64,000 nucleotides of DNA from Podospora comata. Taxonomy: Eukaryota; Ascomycota; Sordariomycetes; Sordariales; Podosporaceae. This document shows positions 31,634 to 43,530 of this stretch, in pieces. Position numbers and translations under genes: made by a program. The notes below the pieces were generated by a model. It was not told the origin of the DNA and did no database searches. It saw only the letters and a list, made by a program, of their open reading frames with translations. The number at the start of each line of letters is the position of its first letter. The stretch's first letter is position 1. Location of the stretch: positions 248,001-312,000 of the forward strand of contig CP071497.1 in assembly GCA_017354895.1 (NCBI GenBank), in the 5' to 3' direction.

Positions 31634-34600
31634 TGTGGATGCTGCTGACGCAAACCGGACGGCTGCAAAACCTGAAATATTCACTTTGGTTGTATGTGAT
31701 GAAGGGGGACGGTCAGATCTGATTGGAAATTTACATGGTCGTTGAGAGAGACCAGGCCCCTGCCAAGCCAAGGATAGCCACCAAGAAGCGCACGCGACAC
31801 GCGACGTTGCCCAGCCCTTTGGAACCATGGACTTTTGCTCCACGAACTTACCGATCTCTTAGTTTATGCTTGATTTATATTCTGAAAGTCATTTGGTATT
31901 GAGAACTCATAACCAAATGACATGGCCACTCAATATTCTAGGTAATGGTGGGTGCGAATTGATCTGGCTGGTTTTGATGATGAAGGGTTGCCCTCCACAG
32001 AGCGGGTCTTGACGCCCGGATGGGATTCCCGAAGAGGATCTCCGACACCATCGGCCCGGGCCGAATTCAATTCCCGGGCATTGGGAGTCCGCGATATCTT
32101 GAGGAAGAGGAGAATTTTCTCCGGCAAGGTACATGCCTCAAATACTTTTATGAAATACCTGACATTTTCCTCGCTGGAAATGATCGTCTTCCCAGTGACA
32201 ACAGGTACCCGCCGCTGCCCATGCCCAAGGCAAAGTGACAATGATATTGTGAATCTGGGGTTGTTCTGCAGTGGGTAATTACATCCCCTGGGCCACAAGT
32301 CCACAGAGCAAGCAAGGCAAGCAGGCAATCACGTCCTCTGAGGGGTTCCAGGAACGAAGTGCCGACGTGGGATCTGACGTGTTGTCAAAGAGGCGGATGT
32401 CACCAATGGAATGCATTCCCCCACGGATGGGAACAGCTGGTAGAGCGAGCCCCATCGTTGCTTTTCGCTAGGTGCCCCCGGGCACTCCGGTTATTTGGAC
32501 AGAATCAACAGTCGTCGAGATGAAATATCAGGATGGCCGATATACTGTTTGTATTATCACCACGACTTTGTTTCATCCAAGTTCTTCCGCTTGGGTCGAC
32601 TTTTCCCCTGTTTCCCTGATGAGCACAAATCATTGCTTGAGCATTAGTTCACAAGCCCTGCGATATTGAGTTGGTGAGTTGGTGAGCTGGTGACTTGACA
32701 GGTGTGGCTGCCCGAAGGCTTGGTTGTGGCCCTTGACGGCAGATAAGAATGAGCACGTCGCGGACAAAGCAGATCTTTCAGATTCAATATTCGACGAGTG
32801 CCTTGCGTGCGTAGAGAGCCCTGGTCTTCCTACATCGCCGCGCTGTGGTTGTTTGGATGGCACGATGGCTGGACACAGCGGCCGGAGAGCAGGGGTCCGT
32901 GGAGGATTGACGAAACAAGCGGCCGGGGTTGATTGATCACCATTGCTGCCGAGCACACCAGGCCCTACCATTACCATACAACAGTGATTTCGGGCCACAA
33001 ATCTTTGATGAAAATCAAGGACAAATAGAAGTGGTGAATAAGGCCACGAAACATAGCAGGTCGGGCCAGTGGGTATAAATGTGGTGGTAAGCGTGCCGTG
33101 ACCCAAGAAGCACCTCAACCAAACCGGATGTGGGGGAGGGGGCGAGGAGGGGGGAAAAGCCACGGGGGACTACGACGAGCCAAAAAACAAAAAGAGCACT
33201 TTGACGAGTCAACAACCTATGTAGTGTACCACCTCGCTGGAAAGAGAAACAATACAAGGCACGGGAGCGCAATCTTTGTGACTGTGGACATGCAATCAAG
33301 ACGCAGTAAGGAAAAAGTTCGGAGTGGATGGGGACAGGCTGCCCGGATCTACCGTCAAGGAGAAGAGGGGAGGGGGGACCTGGAATGGGAAAGGGGGGGT
33401 CAGGTAGGTAGGTGGTGACGACCAAGAATCACATCAACGCTATGGACACCCACGCCCGGCCACAATCTGTGTCTTGCTCTTGTGCCTCGTGGGAAACACA
33501 AAAAAAAGGACGGAAGAACGGAGGACGAGGACGGGGACGAGGACTGGGACAGAGGTACCAAAAGCATTTGAGTTTGGCTGGGCTGGGGTGGTGGAGGTGT
33601 TCGATGCCCTGTCAAATGGTCTGCTGGTCGGAGAATTTTTAGTGCCTGGCTGTAAAAGTGACTTTGGTGCTGAAGGTCAACCGACAATAAAATGGCCAAC
33701 TGCCCACCTCCCCCCTTCGTTTCCTTTCCTGCTTCATTTCCTGTCTCATTTTTGCCCTTTTTTTCTTCCCCTTCCCACCGTCTGGATTGTTTTACAGCGT
33801 TGTTGCTGATTCTGCTGCCATAAGAACAAGGCGTTGCTATCATTCTTCAAGTCCCTTTGCCCCAGAACGGACCCAGCGCTGTTAGTGCAAACGGCCAGTG
33901 GGAGCAGCACAAGAATAACAAGATGACAACGACAGCATTTCCAGCGACACGTGGGGGATTTGGGAAACTGGGGGAGAGGGAATGAGAAACGATGTCATCA
34001 TCACCAGATTCTCGACTACGACCAGCACTGGATGGATTGACGAGGATGGGCTCATTAGGGGTGGGAGGACCACCCAGGGCGGGCAGGCCAGGATCACCTC
34101 CACGACCCCAATCCACTTCGCTCCAATCCGGGGCCCTGGGAAACGGCCTGAATGGGACGGGACTGGCCATCAACATGCGACAGCCTCCTCTGCTGGCAGT
34201 TCGACAACTGCAAGAGAGAAAGGGAATGAGCATGGCTGTTGTCATTTTCAGGCTGGAATGTGCGGCAAAAACAGGTACCAGACGACTGCTGGGCCAAGTC
34301 CAAGTCATGCGGTGATTATCGGCGGGGCAGCAATGCGGGAGGTGCGGCGGTCTGTCGGCGGTCAAGCGAGTCGCCAAATCTAGGCGCCGGTACATCTTGG
34401 GCGTCGGCAATGAGCAGCACTCTTTCAATTCTGGCGACACTCTTCAGACGGATTTCTCCTCATTTGTGTGACTTTTTTCCGTCACCGAGTGCTGCTCTTT
34501 GGGTTTGACTGTGGAGCGATTGGCTGCTGGTCGGGCCAAAGCCCATCCACCCATTGTCAGCATCTCTGTCCCATCATTATCAAGACTTCAACGCCACTCG

Positions 34601-36162
34601 TCCACCACTCTGTCACCGGGTCGGCTACCCCTGAGTATAAAGGGACATGGCTGCCCATCGGAAATCATGCCCGTTCATCTATACTTCATCTTCCTCGAGC
34701 TCGCTCCCGCAACAACCATGGCACGAGCATCGTGAGACCCTTCCCAGGATGTCGAGATCACCATGAGCACACAGCAAGAAACACCCTCATCTCCTATTCT
34801 GGGTTTCGAAAAGTGTGACGCTTTGTTGGATATTGGACGGCCAGAATTTCCCTGGTTTCTGAAGCCAAGGAATATCACTTTCGATGCATAAGGCGTCTCT
34901 GTTCATGACCTTGTCAGAAACGGCTGACAGGGCTGTGAGGTGCCATTGGAAGACGCTGGCCATGATGGTGAACGGCCAGAGCGTCAGAGGCTCAGACAGA
35001 GCCTTTGGTGGAAACACACGGTGCACGGGCCACTGTTTTGGATGTCGCGCCTTATCTGTGGCTCTGATTGGTCACAGAGAGCGGGAGGGACCCGCAAGAC
35101 TAGGCCGTTTCAGGAGGGCCCCAAGGTTTGTCCGGCTGAAAAGCAACCAGCGTTCCTTTTCGCGGCGTGCGCTCTGTCACAGCACAGCACCACTGGACAG
35201 TGGACATCCGACAAGCACGCGCGACCTGGGTACTGAGGTAAGACCTGCCCTTTTGTTTCCCTCATCCACCCTATCCACCCCCGGCCTGCCGATTCGTTTC
35301 CGAACCTTGTAGCAGAAGCCCGACGAGTGCCTTTTCCACGCCTCGAGCTGCAGGTCTGGCAAGAGCCGGGACTTCGTGGTGGTGACTGTGGAAGTCTCGA
35401 GGTTTGGGTGACCACCCGAGAGGCGCTGACGGCGAAAAATTCTCGCGGCTCCAGCATCAACCTCCGGACTCCTAGTTTCGAGTACGTCAAACCTTGGCCG
35501 TGTGGCCTCCACTTTCTCATTCCTTCCCCGTGTCCCGGTGTCCGCCTGGCGGTTGCTGCTCGGGCTGGTGGTCCTGCTTGGAGCCGGCGGTTGTTTGGCT
35601 TTCCGGAGCCCGGTTGCTGGCTCCCGGCGGTGCTCCCGAATCGGCATCCATCCATCGCATTTGCGACAGCGGCAGCTCAGGCCGTCGCAAGAAGTCTGCG
35701 ACTCCGGGCAGGCTCTGTCCTGGGGTTTTTTTTTTCTCTGCTGCTGCCACCCTCTGCTGTTCCCTCTTCTGTGGCCCTGTTGCTGCTCGCTTGGGTGGAC
35801 CCAGCACCACTCCCCCCCCGGGCTGCCGCACCACACGCAAGCAGCAGAGCCCTGCACCCAGCGCCAGCCAGAATCCGGTGTCCCTGCCCCGTTTTAACCC
35901 ACTGCACACACACACTCCTCTGCCATACCCGACCACCCACCGCGACGCGACTGATACTTGCTCCATCGCGACAAGTCTCTGCCGTGCGACTCTGCATCTT
36001 TATTCCATCGTTTCCCTTTGACTGGCACGTGCTTTTATCGAATTACGTCGTCGCTAACCGCCGGTCGCAAAGGGTTTTCATTGAAGCTGATGGGTGCGAC
36101 TCTCCCGTCCACGTTGCCGTAACCACCTTCCCCCCGAGCCTCCATCACACATCGCGACCGCC
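31634..36162. other. 4.5-kb gene-free region upstream of SWI1
   Basis: No frame here shows a domain, consistent exon joins or protein-like composition. The first 250 bases are the EVE gene leader. Two TATA-like elements on the plus strand (about 33076, TATAAAT; about 34637, TATAAAG) and long pyrimidine-rich stretches with a CA run (35700-36150) suggest a large promoter plus long SWI1 leader, or untranslated RNA genes. A palindromic GGCCCGGGCC-type block is at about 32053. Confidence 0.4.
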
Positions 36163-39100
36163 ATGAGTTGGATAAACGACAGCGCTGTTCCCTCTCACAA
36201 TGGCAACGGCTTTGCGATCGCCGACCCGGCTGCTGTTGCCGGCGTCATGATGGACCCTTCGGCCTTTATGGGAAATCCCGCCCAATTCAACCCGCAGTTC
36301 GCGAACCCCCAGCAACTCGCCATGCAGAATACCCCGATGCGCAATGCCTCGCCGTCCTTTCCGAACGCGATGTATCAGACCAACTCAGTCATCCCATCGA
36401 AACGGGCTCGTCCCAGAGAGGATAGCATCGGACAGTCACCGCGACAGGCACCCGGCATGCTGCCAACCTCACGCGCCGAGACACCCCAGCAGTCGGCGTT
36501 CCCGGGCTATCAACCACCAGGCATGGCGCAACAACAAGGTGGCCAGCCGTCCCCATACCCTCATCTTCAGCAAAACGGCTCGGCCAATGCTACTCCGTCT
36601 CCCATAATGAGCAACCAGATGCGGCCAGGCAGTGTGCCACAGAGGGTGTCGACCGCATCTCCCCATCCATTCTCGCCTGCCGCGCAACAATTCCCACAGA
36701 CGTCGCCGGTTCCATCTGAGCACGGAGGAAACCCGCAGGCTTTTATGCAACAGAATGCTTTTCCACAAGGCTTTAATCCTCAATTCACGGCCCAATCTCC
36801 TGCGAGGCCGTCGCCGTCGCCCAATCCCATGGGAAACCCCATGATGGCTCAGCACATGACCCAGATGCAAGGTCAGCTTCCCCAGCAAATACAACAGATG
36901 CCTCAGCAAATGCAAAATCCAATGGCGGGTCAGATGCAAAACATGATGCTGCAGCAACAGATGGGCCAAGGGCGCGGCGCAATGGATCCCCAAAAACAGC
37001 AGCAACTTCTGTATCAAATGCAGATGCAGCAGCAGCGGTCACTACAACAGCAAATCAATGCTCAGAACATGATGCAAATTGCTCCAAACGCAAACTTGAC
37101 ACCGGCTCAAATCCAAGCCCAAGCTCACGTCCAGGCTCAAGTTCAGCACCAAGCTCAGCAGAGGAATATGATGGCCGGCAGACCAGGTGTTCCGAACGGA
37201 CAAATGCCACCAGGAGGAATGAGGCCCCAACAAGGCATACCGGCACAACAGTTTTTGAGGCAGGTTCCTCCAGCCCAGTTTCTAAATCAACTCCGCGCCT
37301 TTTTTGCCTCGAGCGGTCAGGTGATGGACCAAACGCTTCCCACCATTGGGAACCAGCCTATAGATCTACAAGCTTTGTTCCACGCAGTCATGAAATTTGG
37401 AGGATACCGCGCCGTCACACAATCAAATGGTTGGGCCCAGGTATCCATGGCCCTGAATATCCACCCGCAGCAAGTACCGGCGGCACCCTCCCACTTCAAA
37501 GCAATCTACGAGCGGTGGCTGTTCAAGTATGAGGAAATGGTCAAGATGCGCATGCAGCAGGGAGGGATGCAGAAGGCTCCGCAGATGGCCCCAGGAACGC
37601 CTACTAAGATTATGCCTCCTGGCCAGATGCCGGGGCAGATGATGCAGCCCGGTCAGCCATCACCACTCCAGCAAGGTCCGATGCCGTCGCCAGCCAAGCC
37701 TCCGGGTGGACAGCAAGCCGGCATGAACGGTTTCCCGGTTCACGGTCAACAGCCCATGATGCCCAGCCAGACCCACCAACAGCGCCACAGCTTGTCCAGA
37801 AGCATACAGGCCACGCCCACGAATGAGGACTTTTCTATGCAGTCTCCTGCCCAAGGAAAACCTGGCAGCATGTCTGTCCCCAGCTCGGCGCAGGCAGAAA
37901 ATCAGGGAATGGCTGAGGAAATGGCGGGCACCGCCAAGTTTGCCACCCCCTTTGCCACGAATCCCGAGGAGTACATGCCGTCTTCACGGGAACACATATC
38001 ATATGGAGGAGTTGACAGTAGCCTGTTGAAGGTTGGCGAGGGGCTCCAAAACGCCAGGATCGACCTGCCAGCTGCCTATGAACTCGGGAATGTCGATCTC
38101 CATGCCATCACCAAGAGTCTCCAAAGCGGCATTCATGGCGAAGTTCGGCTTGCCCTCGATGTCCTTGCAAGGATTACGGCCAGTGACTTCCACTCTTTCG
38201 CGCCGACCAACACGATCCCGATCCCTCAAATTGAACTCAAGTTCTGCCCCGAGCTGGTAGAGGCGCTGGTGGACTGCGCAGAAGAGCAGATTGAGCTACT
38301 CGCCGAAAGTTCGGAGGAGGCGTCCAACGAGATCGTTATTTCGCCCTATGAGGATATTGTCCGGGCCTGTCGCATCGATAGGCTTACCGTCAAGAGCATC
38401 CCGGTCCATGGTTCCTCGGAGTATGACCTTGAGCGTGCGGCTGACAGGCTCATATGCATCACAACTATCTTCCGCAACATGTCCTGGCGCGATGACAACC
38501 ATCGGGCTCTCGCCGATGAAGCCGTCATCAAGTTGTTGTGCGTGGTCATTAGATACATGGGAACACGCGAAATGCTGCTTCGGAGCAACGCAAACACACT
38601 GGATATCATGAAGGATCTGGTCACACTACTCAGCAACATTGCTAGTGCGATTGAAATACCAGGGCGAGAACAGGCCTTTTGCTTGTTGCAATTTCTGCTC
38701 GCCTTTGCACCCAATCCACCCCCGACGATGGTGAACGGCAAGCTGTACTTTTCAGTCTACGACCCTCGGTCGCACCCCTATCTCCCACACGCCGTTGATT
38801 CGCTGGCCAAACTACTCGCGCGGGACGAACCGAATCGGACACACTACACGGCCATCTTCACGAATGAGTCTATGCTCAACACGTCTCCGCCCTGCGAACT
38901 GCTCACCAGAGCCTTTGCGCTTGCTATCGCCCCTATTCCCGACTGCACCAAGGAACCTCGCCACCCGTTGCCCCCGCTCGTCGAGGTTCGGAAACCCATC
39001 ATCATGCAGGGTCTCCTCGCTGCCGACATCATGGCAGGGCTGGCGCCGGAGTTTGACAGCGGAGTGGCGCGATCATGGCTGGCCTCGGGCAATGGGTTTG

Positions 39101-39408
39101 CGCAGAACTTGTATGCGCTCGTCCGGCAAATCAGCAGTCTGTACGAAAGCCAGATTATGAGGCCAGGGCGTGGCTCGCCAAAGCGAGATGCCGAGCTCGT
39201 CTACATCTCGTCGGTCGGCATCAACTTGATTAGGAGGTTGTGCGAGAAGGCTAGGGACCCCCACCGCCCAGCAGGTGAGAGCGGTATTCCGCCCGAGATC
39301 CTGCCGGCGAGGGAAAGTGTCTTGCAGGCTCTGCAGATGCATGCCAGGGAATGGACCGTGGAAGGGATGTTGACTGACTTGGTCGCGTATGCCCGCCTGG
39401 TCCGCTGA
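36163..39408 (+). CDS. SWI1: SWI1, ARID subunit of SWI/SNF chromatin remodeller
   Basis: Intronless, 1081 residues. The N-terminal 360 residues are Gln/Met/Pro/Asn-rich (runs such as MQMQQQRSLQQQINAQNMMQ), as in yeast Swi1. An ARID DNA-binding domain follows at about 369-465 (FLNQLRAFFASSGQVMD, IDLQALFHAVMKFGGYRAV, NGWAQVSMALNI, HFKAIYERWLFKYEE). After a second Gln/Pro-rich linker comes the helical C-terminal region typical of fungal Swi1 (ELVEALVDCAEEQIELLAES, MSWRDDNHRALADEAVIKLL, AFCLLQFLLAFAPNPPPTM). It acts in the nucleus in nucleosome remodelling and gene activation. Two upstream in-frame Met codons exist, but the ATG at 36163 (CCGCCATGAG) begins the conserved SWINDS start seen in relatives (recalled). 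The long leader before it is typical of large regulators. Confidence 0.93.
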   Translation: MSWINDSAVPSHNGNGFAIADPAAVAGVMMDPSAFMGNPAQFNPQFANPQQLAMQNTPMRNASPSFPNAMYQTNSVIPSKRARPREDSIGQSPRQAPGMLPTSRAETPQQSAFPGYQPPGMAQQQGGQPSPYPHLQQNGSANATPSPIMSNQMRPGSVPQRVSTASPHPFSPAAQQFPQTSPVPSEHGGNPQAFMQQNAFPQGFNPQFTAQSPARPSPSPNPMGNPMMAQHMTQMQGQLPQQIQQMPQQMQNPMAGQMQNMMLQQQMGQGRGAMDPQKQQQLLYQMQMQQQRSLQQQINAQNMMQIAPNANLTPAQIQAQAHVQAQVQHQAQQRNMMAGRPGVPNGQMPPGGMRPQQGIPAQQFLRQVPPAQFLNQLRAFFASSGQVMDQTLPTIGNQPIDLQALFHAVMKFGGYRAVTQSNGWAQVSMALNIHPQQVPAAPSHFKAIYERWLFKYEEMVKMRMQQGGMQKAPQMAPGTPTKIMPPGQMPGQMMQPGQPSPLQQGPMPSPAKPPGGQQAGMNGFPVHGQQPMMPSQTHQQRHSLSRSIQATPTNEDFSMQSPAQGKPGSMSVPSSAQAENQGMAEEMAGTAKFATPFATNPEEYMPSSREHISYGGVDSSLLKVGEGLQNARIDLPAAYELGNVDLHAITKSLQSGIHGEVRLALDVLARITASDFHSFAPTNTIPIPQIELKFCPELVEALVDCAEEQIELLAESSEEASNEIVISPYEDIVRACRIDRLTVKSIPVHGSSEYDLERAADRLICITTIFRNMSWRDDNHRALADEAVIKLLCVVIRYMGTREMLLRSNANTLDIMKDLVTLLSNIASAIEIPGREQAFCLLQFLLAFAPNPPPTMVNGKLYFSVYDPRSHPYLPHAVDSLAKLLARDEPNRTHYTAIFTNESMLNTSPPCELLTRAFALAIAPIPDCTKEPRHPLPPLVEVRKPIIMQGLLAADIMAGLAPEFDSGVARSWLASGNGFAQNLYALVRQISSLYESQIMRPGRGSPKRDAELVYISSVGINLIRRLCEKARDPHRPAGESGIPPEILPARESVLQALQMHAREWTVEGMLTDLVAYARLVR

Positions 39409-40004
39409 AGCATCCTCATTGGGTAGTTTTCTGTATATGTTGTTGTAACCTATCAACCCTTTTTTGAAAAGTGTGTTGTTCATGGCGGTACTCCTTTTTT
39501 GGCGTTAGTTTAGCGAGCGAGCGTGGTTTTGGGCGCTTGGGTCATGGTTGAGTGGCTCATCTGGATAGAAAGAGAGATCTTGTTTTGCGTCTATATGTGA
39601 GGGGGGTCTTGGACAGCGACTTTTCGACAGGGGCAGCCAACGATTGGTATGATATGTGTTGTATGGATCTTTATTTCGGTGTGATTTGGAAAAAAAGGAT
39701 AGGTGTGGCAGGACTGGTTAAGGGGCGGTTTACATAGGTAGTCACAGTATTGAAACTGTGAGGCGTATTGAACATGTTGTCGCTTTGTTTGCATGTCGTA
39801 CTACTATCGTCCCGTCGATCGATGTTCGGCAGTGTGTTGCAGCAAAATTCGGTCACTGGCCGATCTTGAGGTTCAATGGACCCTAGATTGTATCATACAA
39901 CTACCGTCGTCCTCCAGCATGGGGGTATATCATTTTCCATCTCCAGAACTGCATCTTGGCCTCCTGATATCATACACGGCCTCCCGTCTCCCGGCATCCA
40001 CCCA
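39409..40004. other. Convergent 3' flanks, no gene seen
   Basis: Between the stops of SWI1 and mL49. Plus-strand T-rich start fits 3' untranslated sequence. Confidence 0.5.
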
Positions 40005-40469
40005 TTACAACCCCCTCTCCTCCAGGAAAGCAACAATCTCTGACCTATGGTGCCCCTATTTCCCTCAGCATCAGCGTTCCCATACTCGTCTTCTTGTCGG
40101 ATGCAAACTCACCCGAACTTCCACATGTCCCGTCAAACTGTTGACTTTGATGTCGTTTGGCGACAGATTCAGCGCCTTGGCAAGCTCCTGCTTGAAGGCT
40201 ATCCTGTTCCCCTCGATCTTTTTGATGATTGTGAGCTTGAAATTGCCGCCGCGCTTGGCGTCCTGGTAGACGGAGTAGTTGTTTGTGCGGGAGCGGCCGA
40301 GGACGAAGGGGAAGTATGTCTTTTGGCTTTGTCTTGGGAGGGATTGTGGTGGGGATGGGGAGGGTTTTTGGGGTTGGCTGGGAGCTGTGGAAAGGAACTG
40401 TCTGAGGAGGGGCGTGAGGGTTGGTTGTTGCCGGAGGAGGCGGGAGGGGAGGAGGGTTGGTCGAAGCAT
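40005..40469 (-). CDS. IMG2: Mitochondrial large-subunit ribosomal protein mL49
   Basis: Predicted 135 residues, exons 40469-40113 and 40055-40005. The basic, Arg-rich start (MLRPTLLPSRLLRQQPTLTP) is a mitochondrial presequence. The IMG2/mL49 domain follows: YFPFVLGRSRTNNYSVYQD, AKRGGNFKLTIIKKIEGNR, FKQELAKALNL and HVEVR. The tiny second exon was placed by extending the family: acceptor AAATAG at 40056-40061 gives GHHRSEIVAFLEERGL and a TAA, which matches the conserved G-H-x-x-x-x-I/V-x-x-F-L-x-x-x-G-F/L end. The more obvious acceptor 7 bases further on would lose the frame. Ribosomal component in the mitochondrial matrix. Confidence 0.9.
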
Positions 40470-41046
40470 TGTGATGTTGTGGTGTTGTTGTTTCTGGTGA
40501 GGCACACTCGGGGTGGTGATTCGGGTGGGCGGGTTAAGCAAGGTCAACGGACCGGATTGTGGTGGTGGTCGTCGTCGCAAGTGGCTGTCGTACTGATGCT
40601 ATCTCGAAGCTCTCTTCGCGACTGCTGCATCGAAAAATGGTCGGTGCTCGGCGGAACAAATGGCCGGCGGCCGCCAGCAAACAGTTTGGAGGGGACACAG
40701 ACATGGCGGGGGCATGTCAAAGCAAAAGCTTGAGGCGCACAGACCACATCTCTTCCCAATGCGGGTTGCCCACTGGAGGAGCATCGCACTTTGCAATTTT
40801 TGACCCCACCAAAGAGAGCGAAAGATACCCTCACTGAAAATTGGTCGGCTTTGTCAATTCGGCTCTTCTTTTCGCTCCCCCTGCCAGTACCCGACCACGT
40901 CCTCGTAGCCCCTCGATCGACCGACCGACCGACCGAGACCTGCGATACGCCCCCCACCGACGGAATCGATTATTTTTCACGACTTCGTCACTCTCAACTC
41001 GGAGGATCTCATCACAGTAACAACAACACCACAGCCCATCACCATC
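40470..41046. promoter_or_regulatory. Divergent promoter of mL49 and eIF3e
   Basis: 577 bases between two core-gene starts. Contains a CCGA/CGAC tetranucleotide run (40914-40936) 110 bases before the eIF3e start. No TATA box seen. Confidence 0.45.
40914..40936. repeat. CGAC tetranucleotide microsatellite
   Basis: About five units of CGAC with one imperfect unit at the left end, in the eIF3e leader or core promoter. Confidence 0.8.
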
Positions 41047-42448
41047 ATGGCTTCCACCACCGCCAGCGGCGGGTCCGAGTACGACCTGCTCAACAAGCTC
41101 GCCCCCAACCTCGACCGCCACATGATCTTTCCCCTTCTCGAGTTCAGCGCCAGCCAGCTTGTTGACGAGGATGGACAGGTCAGGGACGAAGCCAAGGCGC
41201 GCCAGATCACACAGGCCAAGTTTGCGCTCACGAAGCGCACCAACATGACCGACTACGTCGCCAACCTGTACTGCGAGCTCGAAGGCCTCGACGAAGCCCC
41301 CGCCGAGTACACCGAGAGGAAAAAGCAGGTCTTCAGCCAGCTGGAGAAATATGAGCAACAGACCGCAAAGATCACAGAGCTCCTCGAGCGCGACGACGTT
41401 GTTAATGCCCTCCGAAGCGACAAGGTGGCCAACTTGGAGTTCTTGAAGCGGGAGCACGATGTAAGACTTGGTACTGTGCATATTGGGAAGGAAAGTTGTG
41501 GTGCTGACTAGAGTGGTTGGACAACAGGTCACCATCGACATGGTCAACGCCCTCTTCGACCTGGGCAACCTTCAGTATAGCTGCGGTAACTACGGTGATG
41601 CCACTGAGACCCTCTACCGCTTCCGCGTCCTTTCCACAGACAACGACAAGGTCGCCTACGCCACATGGGGTAGACTGGCTTGCGAGATCCTCACCATGAG
41701 CTGGGAGTCGGCGTTGGAGGAGGTTCAAAAGGTCCGCGAAGTTATCGACTCGAAGCTGTCGCAAAACCCCCTCGCCCAACTGCAACACCGGACCTCCCTC
41801 ATCCACTGGGCTCTCTTCCCCCTCTTCAACTACGACAAGGCCCGTGAGCCCATCCTCGACCTCTTCTTCAACGCCGGATACATCAACACCATCCAGGCCA
41901 ACTGCCCTTGGATCCTGCGCTACCTTGCCGTGGCTGTTATCACCAACCGCACCAAGGCTAAGAACATGGGGGTCCAGCAGAAGCAGATGAAGGACATTGT
42001 CCGCATCGTCAAGCAGGAGGCCTACGAGTACCAGGACCCCATTACCCGCTTTGTACACGCCCTGTGCATCGACTTCGATTTCGAGGAGGCCCAGCAACAG
42101 CTCGTCCTTGCTGAGGAGGTCCTCCGCGGCGACTTCTTCCTTCTTAACCATGCTGATGAGTTCGTCGACTCGGCCAGACATCTCATCTTCGAGAGCTACT
42201 GCAAGATCCACGCCCGTATTTCCCTTACCGACCTCAGCGCACGGTTGGGTCTCAACGCCGAGGCTGCCGAGAAGTGGATTGTCAACCTGATCCGCGACAC
42301 CAGGTTGGACGCCAAGATTGACTACAAGGAGGGCACAGTCGTCATGAACCACCCACCGACCTCTGTCTACCAGCAGGTGATTGAGAAGACAAAGGGCGGT
42401 TTCTTCCGGACACAGGTGTTGACTTCCGCGGTTGGTGGCAGGTCATAA
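41047..42448 (+). CDS. int6: eIF3e (Int6), translation initiation factor 3 subunit e
   Basis: Predicted 444 residues, exons 41047-41460 and 41528-42448. eIF3e is a PCI-domain subunit of eIF3, which brings mRNA to the 40S ribosome. The N-terminal eIF3-N domain begins [20 protein letters not shown] and [19 protein letters not shown]; then [34 protein letters not shown] across the intron and [20 protein letters not shown]. The C-terminal PCI domain (about 250-420) holds [40 protein letters not shown] and [20 protein letters not shown]. All are near-invariant in fungi. Core cytoplasmic gene. Confidence 0.97.
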
Positions 42449-43287
42449 GGGAGAGGAGATGGTTGAGGATGTGCTTGCTGTAGAAGGAGATGCCGGGACC
42501 ATGACATTTGCTTTTGTTACCGCTTCACAAGAGAGACAAAATGGGGGAACTTCTCTCATCATCCATCCGGAAAGCCGGAGAGAGAAGATGGGAGCTCCAC
42601 GGGTTTGGCGGGTGGGGAGGCGGCGCGGCGTCAATCTAGACATTTCTGGGTGAGGAATAGGAGGAGACAAAGCAAAAGTGGTTGATGTCTTTGCATTGCT
42701 CTCACGGTTTACCACAGAGGAATTGGAAGCGATGTAATATACCTCATTATCAGGCGTATTGACAAAAATGGCTTAATGGACTGTTTTGAATGAAGCTCTT
42801 CTGGTGTGTGGCCCTGTAACAAAAGCTCAAGGCTTGATGAGCAGCCCAGAAACGGTGTCATCTTTCTCATAGGAGCGAGCAAATGTCCAGGAGACAGGCT
42901 TTCATACCATCTCTGGGATATTTCGCTTCACTCCATCTGCCTCAGCCTTCCGTCAAGAAGAAGTGACATGACACCATTTCCCAGCGTCTCATTTCAGCAC
43001 TTTCAACCGCCATAAAAACTGGCAGACCACCACTCGCCGGAGCCGGTCACATGAAGAGCGTTTGCCGCACTTGCTCACGCAGACCTGCATTTTCTTCTCG
43101 GCTCACTGTGCCAAGGTAGAGCCTGGTCTTCTCTACCGTACTTAGAAGAGTCTCTTGCCACGACGTGCTTCCCCTCTCTTCCTCTTCCTCCACCTTCATT
43201 GCCGGTTTCTCGGCGTCCTTGACTCTAGTCTTCCCAAGAGGCAAAAGGACTTCTAGAACATCATCGTTCGTCCCTTCAGACATCAAA
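42449..43287. other. Intergenic, no gene seen
   Basis: eIF3e 3' flank and the promoter of the first small Cys/His gene. A charged 78-codon frame on the minus strand (43047-43283) was considered and set aside. Confidence 0.4.
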
Positions 43288-43530
43288 ATGCCCCCTGAAC
43301 GGCATTTCCGGGTTCAACTTTGGTACTGCGTAAGACCTTTTCCGTTCCAACCCTGCCCGTCGGGCGAATCTGCGGGTTTGACTTGGGGATGATGCTAAAA
43401 ATAATCATAGCACCGATGCAGCGGAGGTCCTTATAACGAGCAAACACCTGTTTGTTTGGATCTTCACTGCCAGCATGTGGGGCCTTGCGAGCTGTGTATT
43501 GTTCAAAATGAATGGGTCCCTCGTTCCTGA
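43288..43530 (+). CDS. Very small Cys/His-rich zinc-ribbon-like protein 1
   Basis: Predicted 53 residues, exons 43288-43329 and 43411-43530 (80-base intron with GTAAGA donor, CTAAAA branch-like site and CATAG acceptor). The start MPPERHFRVQLWYC is followed, across the intron, by HRCSGGPYNEQTPVC and then LDLHCQHVGPCELC. Putative metal ligands are CX2C-X11-C-X4-C-X-H-X3-CX2C. The same 30-residue spacing, with the intron between the same two residues, occurs in the gene at 43969-44283, which is the main reason to believe both. Small fungal proteins with a W-x-C-x-x-C opening and late C/H pairs are known to me, but have no assigned function. Probably intracellular, no signal peptide. Could also be a decayed copy. 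Confidence 0.62.

Noticed and set aside
34669-34734. 22-codon peptide after a TATA-like box
   Set aside because: Too short, no convincing signal peptide and no similarity; probably chance.
35327-36162. Long open frames before SWI1 as extra exons or N-terminal extension
   Set aside because: Ser/Pro/Cys-rich translation from pyrimidine-rich leader sequence, different in each frame, and the conserved SWI1 start is at 36163.
41402-42352. 316-codon open frame on the minus strand
   Set aside because: Antisense to eIF3e; Leu/Val/Asp/Gly-rich shadow composition with no domain.
43047-43283. Charged 78-codon minus-strand frame that could be a small gene
   Set aside because: No family match, no partner exon, and it abuts the plus-strand Cys/His gene whose twin supports the other strand.
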